Counted from the stretch's first letter, positions 1-8,346 are shown. The stretch: DNA of 16,289 bases from Porticoccus sp. (GCA_023263825.1 JALQUJ010000044.1:1-16289), one strand, 5' to 3'. The notes: generated from the sequence alone by a model not told the origin. Made by a program: numbers and translations.

Positions 1-89
1 AAAAAAACGCCGCAGGCTACCCGAATATAGTGGCTTTGGCAAATCAGTGCGGCCAATGCTTTGTCGAGACGAGACAATATACCTTAAGT

Positions 90-736
90 CTACTCAAGTC
101 GATCATACAGTCCATTTTGGTTACTGATTATCCCTTCCAGCTGCAATTCCATTAGCTGGCGGTTCAATTCAACAACAGACAAACCTGTTCTTTCCACCAA
201 AGTATCCATATCCACAGGGTCAAACCCAATGGCATTTAAAAGCAGTTTGTTCTCGTATTTATCTGTTTTATTGGGCATATTTGTGGCCACAGAAGGCGCC
301 CCATCCACTTCTTCTTGAGTAACCACACGGTTACGGGTCAGGAAATTATTAATCACATCCAATGGTAGAGCCGGAATCGCTTCAGAATGAGGAAGCACCT
401 TAACACCAGGTGAAAGCTTCACATTGCGGTTGCGCTCAAGGGTCAAACGAGGACGTCCATCAATATATACCAGAGAGATAATATCCCCCGGGTAAATCAA
501 ATGCGGGTATTAATCTGGGGGTTTACATACCAGATTTCTGGCCAGAGCCATGGGTCTCTCAAGAAAAAATCCGAAATGTCCCAAAGGGTATCACCCTTCT
601 TAACAGTGTATTTATCAGGAATATTCTCATTAAAAGGCGCTTCCGCTGCGATAGCCATAACGGCAAAAGTACAAGCAGCAATTATTCCCAATAACACTTT
701 TTTCATTTTTAGGGGTTTTTGTAGGGCTTTTTTCAT
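90..736 (-). pseudogene. LysM-domain secreted protein, frameshifted and fused to the C-terminal tail of DprA
   Basis: Read from the right, the first frame gives a signal peptide beginning MKKVLLGIIAAC (ATG at 706; an in-frame ATG at 736 adds ten residues), then a LysM motif with YTVKKGDTLWDIS and a conserved DPWLWPEIWYVNPQI stretch. It then hits a stop near 497. The same protein resumes in another frame at LIYPGDIISLVYIDGRPRL and runs to about position 290. One restored base near 508 would give QINNPHLIYPGD, so the break is a single-nucleotide deletion. From about 260 to 90 the frame carries a different protein: LLLNAIGFDPVDMDTLVERT and the following GLSVVELNRQLMELQLEG, which is the winged-helix C-terminus of DprA. 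In relatives lysM and dprA are separate, adjacent genes, both much longer. I infer a deletion that removed the end of lysM and most of dprA. The 90-500 part is still open and could start at TTG 500, but a functional product is unlikely. Confidence 0.75.
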
Positions 737-740
737 TTTT
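697..740. repeat. 14-bp direct repeat carrying a duplicated start codon
   Basis: CTTTTTTCATTTTT occurs exactly at 697-710 and again at 727-740, a 30-bp offset. On the minus strand each copy contains ATG followed by two lysine codons, so the LysM gene has two in-frame starts (706 and 736). The inner one matches the usual start of the signal peptide. The outer one has a possible AGGA 11 nt upstream. Confidence 0.7.
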
Positions 741-872
741 CAGGCCGTCCTGTGTGCTGTAACCCGATTGTGTGTATACTTCTCACCCGAGGCATTAGAC
801 TCTAATTACCTCTCTAATATTGCCATGTTAACAGTGGTTTACGCCAGATTGCTAGAAACTCGTCACAAACAG

Positions 873-1379
873 ATGTCATTACTGAATATTCTTGAATTTC
901 CTGATCCACGCTTACGCACAGTAGCAAAACCCGTTACTGACGTAGATGACCGTGTTCGCATCCTGATAAAGAACATGCTGGAAACCATGTATAACGCTCC
1001 AGGAATAGGCTTAGCGGCAACTCAAGTAAACGTACATCAACGTATTATTGTGATGGATTTATCAGAAGATGCCAGCAAACCCCAGGTTTTTATTAATCCA
1101 GAAATAGAAAGTTTAGACGATGCTACCTGCCCAACCCAAGAAGGCTGCCTGTCTGTTCCGGGTTTTTACGAAACCGTCGACCGGCCTGAACATATTCGGC
1201 TAAAAGCGCTAGATGAAGATGGAAACCCTTTTGAAATGGAGCCTAACGGTCTAATGGCTGTTTGCATTCAGCACGAAATAGACCACCTGAATGGAAAACT
1301 GTTTGTGGATTATCTCTCGGCATTTAAGCGTGATCGTATTAAAAAGAAACTGGAAAAACTGCAACGACAAAAAGATTAG
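873..1379 (+). CDS. def: Peptide deformylase
   Basis: This cytoplasmic metalloenzyme removes the formyl group from the N-terminal methionine of nascent proteins. It has 168 residues, the normal length for the bacterial type. All three family motifs are present: GIGLAATQ at 44-51, EGCLS at 90-94 and QHEIDH at 133-138. This gives metal ligands Cys92, His134 and His138 and catalytic Glu135. The frame is open for a further 124 codons upstream, but MSLLNILEFPDPRLR is the conserved N-terminus of the family, which fixes ATG 873; no good ribosome site precedes it. It heads the run def-fmt-rsmB-trkA-trkH, 97 bp ahead of fmt, and is divergent from the broken LysM gene. The 136 bp between them must hold its promoter, but I see no clear -35/-10 pair there. 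Confidence 0.97.
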   Translation: MSLLNILEFPDPRLRTVAKPVTDVDDRVRILIKNMLETMYNAPGIGLAATQVNVHQRIIVMDLSEDASKPQVFINPEIESLDDATCPTQEGCLSVPGFYETVDRPEHIRLKALDEDGNPFEMEPNGLMAVCIQHEIDHLNGKLFVDYLSAFKRDRIKKKLEKLQRQKD

Positions 1380-1476
1380 TGCTTGTTACTGGTCAAAGAT
1401 TTCCGCATAACTGACCATGAAAGAACTGCCCACAAAGTAACTGACTATCAATAACGAGTAATCAAAGGAATTCCTT

Positions 1477-2478
1477 TTGCGCATTGTATTTGCCGGCACC
1501 CCTGAATTTGCAGCCTTGCACCTTCAAGCCTTGCTGGATGACGGTTCTGGTAACCATGATATTGTTGCCGTATACACACAACCTGATCGTCCGGCAGGCA
1601 GAGGAAAAAAGCTAACGCCCAGCCCGGTAAAAGCACTGGCCAAAAGCCACAGAATACCTGTCCATCAGCCACTAAGCCTGAAAGACGCCAAACAACAGCA
1701 GATTTTAGCAGAACTCAACGCTGACATTATGGTGGTGGTTGCCTATGGGCTATTGCTACCCCCCACCATTTTGGACACCCCCAAACATGGCTGTATCAAT
1801 GTCCACGCCTCACTTTTACCACGCTGGCGTGGAGCTGCCCCCATACAAAGGGCCATTGAGGCCGGTGATATAGAAACGGGCGTGACTATTATGCAAATGG
1901 ATGTAGGGTTGGATACTGGTGATATGCTTCAGACCTGCTGTTGCACCATAGAAAAAAGTGACACTGGCGGCTCACTGCACGATAAACTTGCTGTTATAGG
2001 ACCTCCCGCTCTCTTGACCACCCTGGAACAGATAGCACAGGGTACCGTCGTAGCAGAGAAACAAAATGATGCCTTCAGCAATTACGCACCCAAAATCACT
2101 AAGCAAGAAGCTCTGCTTGATTGGTCGCAGCCAGCAGATGTCCTTGAATGTAAAATAAGAGCGTTTAACCCTTTTCCTGTTGCCTATACAACACTGGGTA
2201 ATGATCGTATTCGTATTTGGCAAGCCAAACTGAGCACTCAATTAGACGGAGGCTCTACCAGCCATACCCCTGGATTGATTCTCGAAGCAAGTAACAACGG
2301 CATCAAAGTCAGAACAAAAGAGGGTTCTCTATTAATTACCGAACTCCAATTGTCGGGAAAAAAACGCCTGCCGGTATCAGAGGTTCTCAAATCACGAGCA
2401 GAACTTTTTTCACCAGGTACTGTGTTGGGGCATACTACCAATGGCAGAGAAGCAAATAATAAGGAATCAACACCGTGA
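1477..2478 (+). CDS. fmt: Methionyl-tRNA formyltransferase
   Basis: It transfers a formyl group from 10-formyl-tetrahydrofolate to the methionine on initiator tRNA, in the cytoplasm. The 333 residues comprise an N-terminal formyltransferase domain (about 1-205) and a C-terminal tRNA-binding domain. MRIVFAGTPEFA opens the protein. Catalytic residues Asn108, His110 and Asp146 fall at the same numbers as in the E. coli enzyme, within INVHASLLPRWRGAAP and MDVGLDTGDML. The start is TTG: an in-frame TAA lies at 1459-1461, no ATG follows before the conserved core, and an AAAGGA site (1464-1469) sits 7 nt upstream. A run of three cysteines at 154-156 is unusual but lies outside the active site. The stop overlaps the rsmB start by 4 bp, so translation of the two is probably coupled. 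It supplies the modification that Def, encoded just upstream, later removes. Confidence 0.97.
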   Translation: MRIVFAGTPEFAALHLQALLDDGSGNHDIVAVYTQPDRPAGRGKKLTPSPVKALAKSHRIPVHQPLSLKDAKQQQILAELNADIMVVVAYGLLLPPTILDTPKHGCINVHASLLPRWRGAAPIQRAIEAGDIETGVTIMQMDVGLDTGDMLQTCCCTIEKSDTGGSLHDKLAVIGPPALLTTLEQIAQGTVVAEKQNDAFSNYAPKITKQEALLDWSQPADVLECKIRAFNPFPVAYTTLGNDRIRIWQAKLSTQLDGGSTSHTPGLILEASNNGIKVRTKEGSLLITELQLSGKKRLPVSEVLKSRAELFSPGTVLGHTTNGREANNKESTP

Positions 2479-3785
2479 ATGCTCGTGTTGCTGCTGTCCG
2501 GGTTATCACGGGCGTGTTACAAGACGAAGCCTCTCTAAGTACTCTTTTGCCAACATACCTGATCAAAGTAGATGATCGTGACCACGCTCTTTTGCAACAA
2601 CTTTGCTATGGTACAGTTCGTTACTATCCTAGAATCGATGCCTATTTAAGCCAGCTTTTAACCAAACCCTTTAAAGCTAAGGATAAGGATATTGAAGCTG
2701 TCCTTGCCAGCTCCATCTACCAATTACTAGAAACCCGTATTCCTTCACACGCTGCAGTAAATGAAGCTGTAGCTGCCTGTAAAGCACTAAAAAAACTCTG
2801 GGCCAAAGGTCTTGTTAACGCCGTGTTACGCCGTTTGCTCCGTGAAAAAGAGCAATTCGATACAACATTGGAAAAAAGCCTGGAATTCAAGACCCTGCAC
2901 CCTAAATGGCTGGTTAAATTATGGCGTGATACCTGGCCCGATCAATTCGAAAATATAATCAGCGGCAATAATTCCCAAGCACCGATGACCCTGAGGGTTA
3001 ATCAACGAAAAAATAACCGCGCTGAATATTTAAGCATGCTTCAATTGGCGGGAATAGAAGCCTCCGCAACCCAGCATAGCCCGTCAGGCATTACTCTCAA
3101 AAAACCACAAGACGTTGCCGCTCTACCCGGTTTCTCTGAAGGAGCTGTCAGTGTTCAGGATGAGGCAGCTCAACTGTCAGCATATTTACTCTGTCCAAAA
3201 GCAGGAGAGCGAATTCTCGATGCCTGCTGTGCGCCAGGAGGGAAAACCTGCCATATCCTGGAACTGGTAGATAACAATGCCAAAATAGTCGCACTGGATA
3301 TTTCATTAAAACGACTAGAGCGCGTTGAAGAAAACCTTGAACGTTTAGACTTGCAGGCTACCACAATTGGGGCCGATGCATCCGATACAAAGAGTTGGTG
3401 GGATGGACAGCTGTTTGACCGAATTCTCCTCGATGCACCCTGTTCTGCCACTGGGGTAATACGTCGCCACCCTGATGTGAAACTACTGCGCAAACCAACA
3501 GATATTGCTAAGCTTGCTGAATTGCAATTAACACTACTTAATGCGCTATGGCCTCTACTAAAAGAAAACGGCACCTTACTTTATGCCACGTGTTCAATCT
3601 TGCCAGAAGAAAATGATCAAGTTGTTTTAAACTTTTTGGATGCCACAAACGATGCTTCACTAAATGCGCTTAACTTAGAATCAAAAAAGCTTAATATAGG
3701 AATCAACACACCTGCCGGACATCAATTGTTTCCTCAAGTTGGTGGCCATGATGGTTTCTACTATGCTCTGTTAAAGAAAGGCTAA
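2475..3785 (+). CDS. rsmB: 16S rRNA m5C967 methyltransferase RsmB
   Basis: An SAM-dependent methyltransferase that in E. coli modifies C967 of 16S rRNA. Of the 436 residues, about 1-130 form the NusB-like RNA-binding domain (including HAAVNEAVA and LVNAVLRR) and about 165-436 form the RsmB/NOP2/Sun catalytic domain. The SAM site is LDACCAPGGKT at 248-258. The two family cysteines are Cys323 in LDAPCSATGVIRRHPD, used for product release, and Cys373 in YATCSILPEEN, the catalytic nucleophile. Translation starts at GTG 2475, overlapping the fmt stop in a GTGA arrangement, which supports the start. TrkA follows after 28 bp. The fmt-rsmB-trkA order is shared with Pseudomonas and other gammaproteobacteria. 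Confidence 0.96.
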   Translation: MNARVAAVRVITGVLQDEASLSTLLPTYLIKVDDRDHALLQQLCYGTVRYYPRIDAYLSQLLTKPFKAKDKDIEAVLASSIYQLLETRIPSHAAVNEAVAACKALKKLWAKGLVNAVLRRLLREKEQFDTTLEKSLEFKTLHPKWLVKLWRDTWPDQFENIISGNNSQAPMTLRVNQRKNNRAEYLSMLQLAGIEASATQHSPSGITLKKPQDVAALPGFSEGAVSVQDEAAQLSAYLLCPKAGERILDACCAPGGKTCHILELVDNNAKIVALDISLKRLERVEENLERLDLQATTIGADASDTKSWWDGQLFDRILLDAPCSATGVIRRHPDVKLLRKPTDIAKLAELQLTLLNALWPLLKENGTLLYATCSILPEENDQVVLNFLDATNDASLNALNLESKKLNIGINTPAGHQLFPQVGGHDGFYYALLKKG

Positions 3786-3813
3786 ATAATAAAGCCGTTA
3801 AGGAATACTCGTT

Positions 3814-5196
3814 ATGAAAATTGTTATTGTTGGGGCTGGGCAAGTAGGTGTTACCCTGACGGAGCATCTCGCGGGAGAGGCTAACGATATTTCCGTTATT
3901 GACCTGGATGAGAAACGCCTTCGAGAGCTGCAAGACCGCCTTGACATAAGAACAGTACAAGGCATGGCATCCTATCCCCATGTACTAGTAAGAGCAGGTA
4001 TTGAAGACGCCGACATGTTGGTAGCAGTAACCAATAGTGATGAAATTAATATGACAGCCTGCCAGGTTGCCCACTCACTATTTAGAACGCCCACTAAAAT
4101 CGCCCGCGTCCGAAATCGCAGTTACACCTCCAAGCAATACCGCGAGCGGTTATTTAATGACGATAACTTCCCGGTAGATTTTATTATCTCACCCGAACAA
4201 GTTGTTACGGACTATATTCACCGTCTGATTAAACAACCTGGCGCTCTTCAAGTACTAGATTATGCGGGAGGATTAGCACAACTAGTGGCCGTCAGAGTGG
4301 TCAAGGGAGGCCCATTAATGGGCCAGGAATTACGCTTTCTTCGTGAGCATATGCCAAATGTCGATGCCCGCGTCGCAGCTATTTTTCGGAAAGATCGACC
4401 CATTGTCCCTGAGGGCGATACCGTTATTGAAGAACACGATGAAGTGTTCTTTATTGCCGCCAAGAAAAATATCCGTAAAGTTATGGGGGAACTGCGCAGG
4501 CTGGATAACCCCTATCGACGGTTAATCATCGCCGGGGGTGGCAACATTGGTTATCGCCTGGCCAAGGCATTAGAAAGTGACCATAACCTTAAAATTATCG
4601 AGTACTCTGAAGAACGTTGCCGTTATATTTCAGAACGCTTAAATAGCACCGTTGTGCTCAATGGTTCAGCCACAGATCAAGATTTACTATTAGAAGAAAA
4701 TATTGATAAAACAGATGTCTTTCTTGCTCTAACTAATGATGATGAAGTGAACATCATGGCCTCTCTACTGGCCAAGCGACTGGGTGCCACTAAGGTTATG
4801 ACTCTGATCAACAACCCTGTTTACGCTAACCTGGTACAGGGCGGCGAAATTGATATTGCCATATCACCACAACAAGCGACGACCAGTATTCTGCTTGCCC
4901 ACGTGAGAAGAGGCGACACGGTAAGCGCACACTCTTTACGTAGAGGTGCCGCTGAAGCTATGGAAATTATTGTTCATGGTGATCGCAAGTCATCTAAGGT
5001 CGTTGATCGTGCTATTGAAGAGATTAAATCACCACCAGGTGTGACGTTAGCCGCCTTGGTACGTGATGGTGAAGTAATTATTGCACACCACGACACGGTG
5101 GTACGCAATAATGACCATGCCATTGTTTTTGTCGTCGATAAAAAGAAAACTCGAGAAGTTGAGAAGCTATTTTCTGTGGGGCTGACCTTTTTCTAA
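3814..5196 (+). CDS. trkA: Trk potassium uptake regulatory protein TrkA
   Basis: This peripheral, NAD(H)-binding ring protein sits on the cytoplasmic face of TrkH and gates K+ flux. The 460 residues form two tandem RCK units, each an N-terminal Rossmann domain and a C-terminal domain. The first nucleotide-binding loop is GAGQVG at 7-12 with acidic residues Asp30 and Asp32 at the end of the second strand. The second loop is GGGNIG at 241-246 with Glu263. Length and layout match the full two-unit TrkA, not a single-unit KtrA. ATG 3814 is preceded by AAGGA about 9 nt upstream. TrkH follows 95 bp downstream, so regulator and channel are probably co-expressed. Confidence 0.96.
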   Translation: MKIVIVGAGQVGVTLTEHLAGEANDISVIDLDEKRLRELQDRLDIRTVQGMASYPHVLVRAGIEDADMLVAVTNSDEINMTACQVAHSLFRTPTKIARVRNRSYTSKQYRERLFNDDNFPVDFIISPEQVVTDYIHRLIKQPGALQVLDYAGGLAQLVAVRVVKGGPLMGQELRFLREHMPNVDARVAAIFRKDRPIVPEGDTVIEEHDEVFFIAAKKNIRKVMGELRRLDNPYRRLIIAGGGNIGYRLAKALESDHNLKIIEYSEERCRYISERLNSTVVLNGSATDQDLLLEENIDKTDVFLALTNDDEVNIMASLLAKRLGATKVMTLINNPVYANLVQGGEIDIAISPQQATTSILLAHVRRGDTVSAHSLRRGAAEAMEIIVHGDRKSSKVVDRAIEEIKSPPGVTLAALVRDGEVIIAHHDTVVRNNDHAIVFVVDKKKTREVEKLFSVGLTFF

Positions 5197-5291
5197 AATA
5201 CTGCCCCTAGAACAATTGCTTCCTTTGTAACAGCAACTGGCTTAGTAACACCTTAATCTAACAACAAAAGAAGAAGGCACGAAAAAACACT

Positions 5292-6743
5292 ATGCATTTT
5301 TCGGTGATTTCAAAAGTTCTCGGCATGCTGCTAATGATTTTCAGCCTGACGTTATTGCCACCTATGCTGGTAGCCAGTATCTATGATGAGAATACCCACC
5401 AAGCCTTCTTCCTATCTTTTGCTATTACCTTTTCAATCGGTATGGCCATGTGGTTACCTTTCAGCCGAAATAATGCAGACCTGAGAACTCGAGATGGCTT
5501 TCTAATTACCGTTATGTTTTGGCTCGAATTAGGCATCGTGGGCGCATTGCCTTTCGCTTTAGTCGATGTCGTTCACTTATCTTTTACCGATGCTGTTTTT
5601 GAATCCATGTCTGGCCTCACCACGACTGGAGCCACTGTTATCAACGGTTTGGACATACTGCCAAAATCCATTCTTTACTACCGACAACAACTTCAGTGGT
5701 TGGGTGGCATTGGTATCGTCGTGATTGCTGTCGCCGTTATGCCCATGCTCGGTGTTGGTGGCATGCAGCTATACCGTGCTGAAACACCAGGCCCCGTTAA
5801 AGACAGTAAGTTAACACCCCGTATCACCGAAACGGCCAAAGCACTATTTATTATTTATGTCACATTGACTGTTACCTGTATGGTAGCCTACTGGCTAGCA
5901 GGCATGACATTCTTTGATGCACTTGCACACAGTTTTTCGACCGTAGCTATAGGCGGTTTCTCTACCCATGATGCCAGCATGGGATTCTTTGATAACAACC
6001 CTGCCATTATCAGTATTTGTATTGTCTTTATGATTCTGTCAGGACTTAGCTTTGGGTTACATTACTACGCTTGGATTAGAAAATCCGTTTCACATTACCT
6101 ACGCAACTCTGAAGCTAAAATGTACCTAATCATGATGCTAACGGGTTCTGTTTTGGTATGTTTGTATCTTTATTTCAGTGGTACCTACAACAAAGAAGAC
6201 AGCCTGTATCACGGTGTATTCCAGCTAGTTTCGCTGATGACAACCACTGGTTTTGCTACAGACAACTTTAGTGCTTGGCCCAGCTTTTTGCCATTTCTTT
6301 TGGTGTTCTTTTCTTTCTTTGGTGCCTGTGCTGGATCGACGGGTGGGGGCATCAAAGTAGGTCGTATGCTGATTCTTGCAAAACAGGGTATACGTGAAAT
6401 TTATCGGCTGATTCACCCTAATGCTATATTCCCCATCAAGATCCGCAACAAACACGTACCCGACAGAATTACTGATGCAATCTGGGCTTTCTTCGGTGTC
6501 TATCTCGCCGTTTATTACTTCATGGTATTACTGCTTATGGCATCGGGACTCGATTATGTCACCGCCTGGTCTGCCACAGCCGCCTCATTGAATAACCTTG
6601 GGCCTGGTTTGGGTGAAGTTGCCTCTCACTATGGTGATATCAATACTTTTGCCAAATGGGTGCTATGCAGCGGAATGATTTTGGGCCGGTTGGAGATTTT
6701 TACTCTATTAGTACTGTTCACCCCCATGTTTTGGCGTAGATAG
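5292..6743 (+). CDS. trkH: Trk potassium transporter membrane subunit TrkH
   Basis: The inner-membrane K+ channel subunit of the Trk system. The 483 residues are highly hydrophobic with the four membrane-pore-membrane repeats of the SKT family. The selectivity-filter glycines are visible: Gly113 in GLTTTGATV, Gly221 in TVAIGGFST, Gly320 in LMTTTGFAT and Gly437 in NNLGPGLG. The gating-loop region GSTGGGIK is at 349-356. A start at ATG 5292 gives the usual N-terminus; a GAAGG lies about 14 nt upstream, rather far for a ribosome site. It needs TrkA, encoded just upstream, for regulated activity. The 141 bp after it contain no convincing hairpin with a T-tract. Confidence 0.95.
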   Translation: MHFSVISKVLGMLLMIFSLTLLPPMLVASIYDENTHQAFFLSFAITFSIGMAMWLPFSRNNADLRTRDGFLITVMFWLELGIVGALPFALVDVVHLSFTDAVFESMSGLTTTGATVINGLDILPKSILYYRQQLQWLGGIGIVVIAVAVMPMLGVGGMQLYRAETPGPVKDSKLTPRITETAKALFIIYVTLTVTCMVAYWLAGMTFFDALAHSFSTVAIGGFSTHDASMGFFDNNPAIISICIVFMILSGLSFGLHYYAWIRKSVSHYLRNSEAKMYLIMMLTGSVLVCLYLYFSGTYNKEDSLYHGVFQLVSLMTTTGFATDNFSAWPSFLPFLLVFFSFFGACAGSTGGGIKVGRMLILAKQGIREIYRLIHPNAIFPIKIRNKHVPDRITDAIWAFFGVYLAVYYFMVLLLMASGLDYVTAWSATAASLNNLGPGLGEVASHYGDINTFAKWVLCSGMILGRLEIFTLLVLFTPMFWRR

Positions 6744-6884
6744 CCTAGTATCGATAAATAATTATTGTGTGAGCTCTGAACTGTCAACCAACGGTGTGCT
6801 CAAGCGTTTATAAAATACCCTTGGTTTCTAATTGGTAGCTTTCTAACTTCTCATTCACCACATATTTTTCCATAAGGTTTTTAG

Positions 6885-7388
6885 ATGAAAAGCATATGCT
6901 TGATTTTGGTATTTATCTGTACATCCACCTTATTCGCATGCTCAGCCCAAACTACTGATAATTCAAACATGAATACCATTTCGTTCATTCCTGAGATAAA
7001 ACAAGACAACACTAAGCTCTTTACCTATACGGTGATCGACCCTTCAGAAGAGCAACGTAACAGCATGCCGGCTTATTGGAAAAAAGAGGTCAATCGTGGC
7101 ACAAAGAGCCTGGATGAAACTCGAAAGCGGAGAAACCCCGAGATTGTAATAGAGAGGAGGAAAACCTTTATACTCTCTCAACTGGGCAATAAATTAGCAG
7201 AGACTGGCTTTTGCCAAAATGGCCATACTATTATCAACAGCCACTTTGAGCTTGCACGTTCTAGTGTCAAAGGAAAATGCAATGATAGTGCCACGCAAGC
7301 AGACCGAGTAAAATTTTCATCTGCTATTTCTACAACCACGACGGAACTAGATTCTTTAAATGAAGGGCTGTTGGATACAACAAAGTAA
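6885..7388 (+). CDS. Small lipoprotein, paralogue A, unknown family
   Basis: I do not recognise the family. The 167-residue precursor has a short basic start, a hydrophobic stretch and a lipobox LFAC ending at Cys19, with Ser at +2. This predicts a lipid-anchored protein sorted to the outer membrane in a Gram-negative cell. The mature part is hydrophilic, with a charged, probably helical middle (NRGTKSLDETRKRR). Two cysteines at 110 (TGFCQ) and 132 (KGKCND) could form a disulfide. Over about 103 residues I count roughly 52% identity by eye to the lipoprotein at 7790-8329, including both cysteines and their spacing. AAGG lies 7 nt before ATG 6885. The TPR gene follows 28 bp downstream on the same strand and is probably in the same transcript. 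A role in the envelope is inferred only from the signal sequence. Confidence 0.8.
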   Translation: MKSICLILVFICTSTLFACSAQTTDNSNMNTISFIPEIKQDNTKLFTYTVIDPSEEQRNSMPAYWKKEVNRGTKSLDETRKRRNPEIVIERRKTFILSQLGNKLAETGFCQNGHTIINSHFELARSSVKGKCNDSATQADRVKFSSAISTTTTELDSLNEGLLDTTK

Positions 7389-7416
7389 TCATCTCGGTGC
7401 AGAGCTTGAGAGAAAG

Positions 7417-7722
7417 ATGTCACTTACTGAAAACCTCGAAAATATGTTGGCAGCAGGCAATGACTCTGCCATGTTACGATTTGGACTTGGAAGTGCCTAT
7501 TTCAGTAATAAACAATATCAACAGGCTATTCCCCATTTACAAAAATGTATAGATATGGATGATAGCCATTCCGCAGCCTATAAACTGCTGGGAAAAGCCC
7601 AAATGAAATTGGGATTAAGCGAGCAAGCCAACACTACGTTGGCAGTAGGGCTTGAAAAATCCATCCAAAATGGCGATAAGCAAACAGAACGAGAAATTCA
7701 AGTGTTCTTAAAGAAGCTTTAA
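7417..7722 (+). CDS. Small tetratricopeptide-repeat protein
   Basis: The 101-residue protein has no signal peptide and consists almost entirely of two TPR-like helix pairs (about 17-50 and 51-84), followed by a charged helix ending in FLKKL. Sequence such as LRFGLGSAYFSNKQYQQAI and HSAAYKLLGKAQMKLG follows the TPR pattern. Similar stand-alone ~100-residue TPR proteins beginning MSLTENLE-like are, as I recall, common in gammaproteobacteria, with no defined function. The frame is open from 7360, which would overlap the upstream lipoprotein, but MSLTENL at 7417 with GAGAGAAAG just upstream is the better start. It lies between two paralogous lipoprotein genes. A cytoplasmic protein-protein interaction role is inferred. 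There is no evidence that it touches the lipoproteins. Confidence 0.8.
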   Translation: MSLTENLENMLAAGNDSAMLRFGLGSAYFSNKQYQQAIPHLQKCIDMDDSHSAAYKLLGKAQMKLGLSEQANTTLAVGLEKSIQNGDKQTEREIQVFLKKL

Positions 7723-7756
7723 GTGCGCTTGAACAGGCTTTAACTACACACATCAA

Positions 7757-7762
7757 TATAAT
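7757..7762 (+). promoter_or_regulatory. Possible -10 element for lipoprotein B
   Basis: TATAAT, a perfect sigma-70 -10 hexamer, lies about 28 bp before the start of the second lipoprotein gene. No good -35 hexamer is found 16-18 bp upstream; TTGAAC at 7729-7734 is too far away. It is a weak candidate for separate transcription of this gene. Confidence 0.25.
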
Positions 7763-7789
7763 TAGTTTTGGTTTTTATAGGATTTTTTT

Positions 7790-8329
7790 ATGAAGTATCA
7801 ACATATTTTCTTAGTACTTATATCCGCTTTAGGCTTGTTAGCATGTTCAGGCCAGCCAACACAAAAACCAAAACTGAGTGAAACATTCAACACAGAGATT
7901 AAATCAAGTGGGCTTAAACAATTTACCTATACCGTCGTCGACCTCTCTAGAAAGAGGGAAAGCATGGCAGCTTATAGACAAAAAGAAATAGATCGAGGCA
8001 CTAAAAGCCTGGATCAAACCAGAGAAAAGAGGAACCTTAAAACTGTTCAAGACCGCAAAAGAAAAGAAATTGTCCCACTACTGGAAGCAAAAATTGTTGA
8101 GTCTGGCTTCTGTCAAGGTGGCTACCGTATGACCAATAGTTATTTCCGTCAAAATCGTTCAGAAATCAAAGGGGAATGTAACGACACCGCAACAAAACAG
8201 GACAGAATAAAGTTTCAGTCTACTGCATCGAGAAAGTATGATACTGGTTCAAGCTCTAATACAGAAACAGGTACCGAGCCAGGTGTTATCAATAGTGACA
8301 ATATGATTTTAAATTTGCCGCAACTTTAG
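7790..8329 (+). CDS. Small lipoprotein, paralogue B, unknown family
   Basis: The 179-residue precursor has a lipobox LLAC ending at Cys19, the same position as in paralogue A, with Ser at +2, again predicting an outer-membrane lipoprotein. The shared core starts at QFTYTVVD and continues through DRGTKSLDQTRE, ESGFCQGG, IKGECND and QDRIKF. Cysteines 108 and 130 keep the same 22-residue separation as in A. The C-terminal ~30 residues are rich in Ser, Thr and Gly and differ from A, so the tail is diverging. AGGA lies 7 nt before ATG 7790. It is the last gene before a convergent junction with the minus-strand GFA region. The family is unrecognised; a tandem duplication with the TPR gene between the copies is the simplest reading. 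Confidence 0.82.
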   Translation: MKYQHIFLVLISALGLLACSGQPTQKPKLSETFNTEIKSSGLKQFTYTVVDLSRKRESMAAYRQKEIDRGTKSLDQTREKRNLKTVQDRKRKEIVPLLEAKIVESGFCQGGYRMTNSYFRQNRSEIKGECNDTATKQDRIKFQSTASRKYDTGSSSNTETGTEPGVINSDNMILNLPQL

Positions 8330-8330
8330 G

Positions 8331-8342
8331 TGAAAATTTTCA
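8331..8342. repeat. Perfect 12-bp palindrome
   Basis: TGAAAATTTTCA lies immediately after the stop codon of lipoprotein B, in the convergent intergenic gap. It could be part of a termination structure or a protein-binding site; nothing decides between them. Confidence 0.5.
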
Positions 8343-8346
8343 GTAA

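Noticed and set aside
1..77. Minus-strand frame from TTG at 77 with AAGG just upstream, running off the left edge
   Set aside because: Only 25 codons are visible (LSRLDKALAAL...) and they do not match TsaC/YrdC, the usual neighbour of dprA. Too short to support a gene.
501..872. The def reading frame is open 124 codons upstream of 873
   Set aside because: That part is antisense to the LysM gene and the conserved deformylase N-terminus begins at 873.
745..872. TTGCCA and TTAACA as -35 elements for def
   Set aside because: Neither has a -10 hexamer at 16-18 bp spacing; best partners are three or four of six matches at 19 bp.
1390..1420. TGGTCA...TGACCA inverted repeat between def and fmt as a terminator
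   Set aside because: Only 6 bp with a 16-nt loop and no T-tract, inside what looks like a single operon.
3170..3574. 134-codon minus-strand frame inside rsmB
   Set aside because: Shadow frame of a clearly conserved gene; serine- and arginine-rich composition typical of antisense frames, no known domain.
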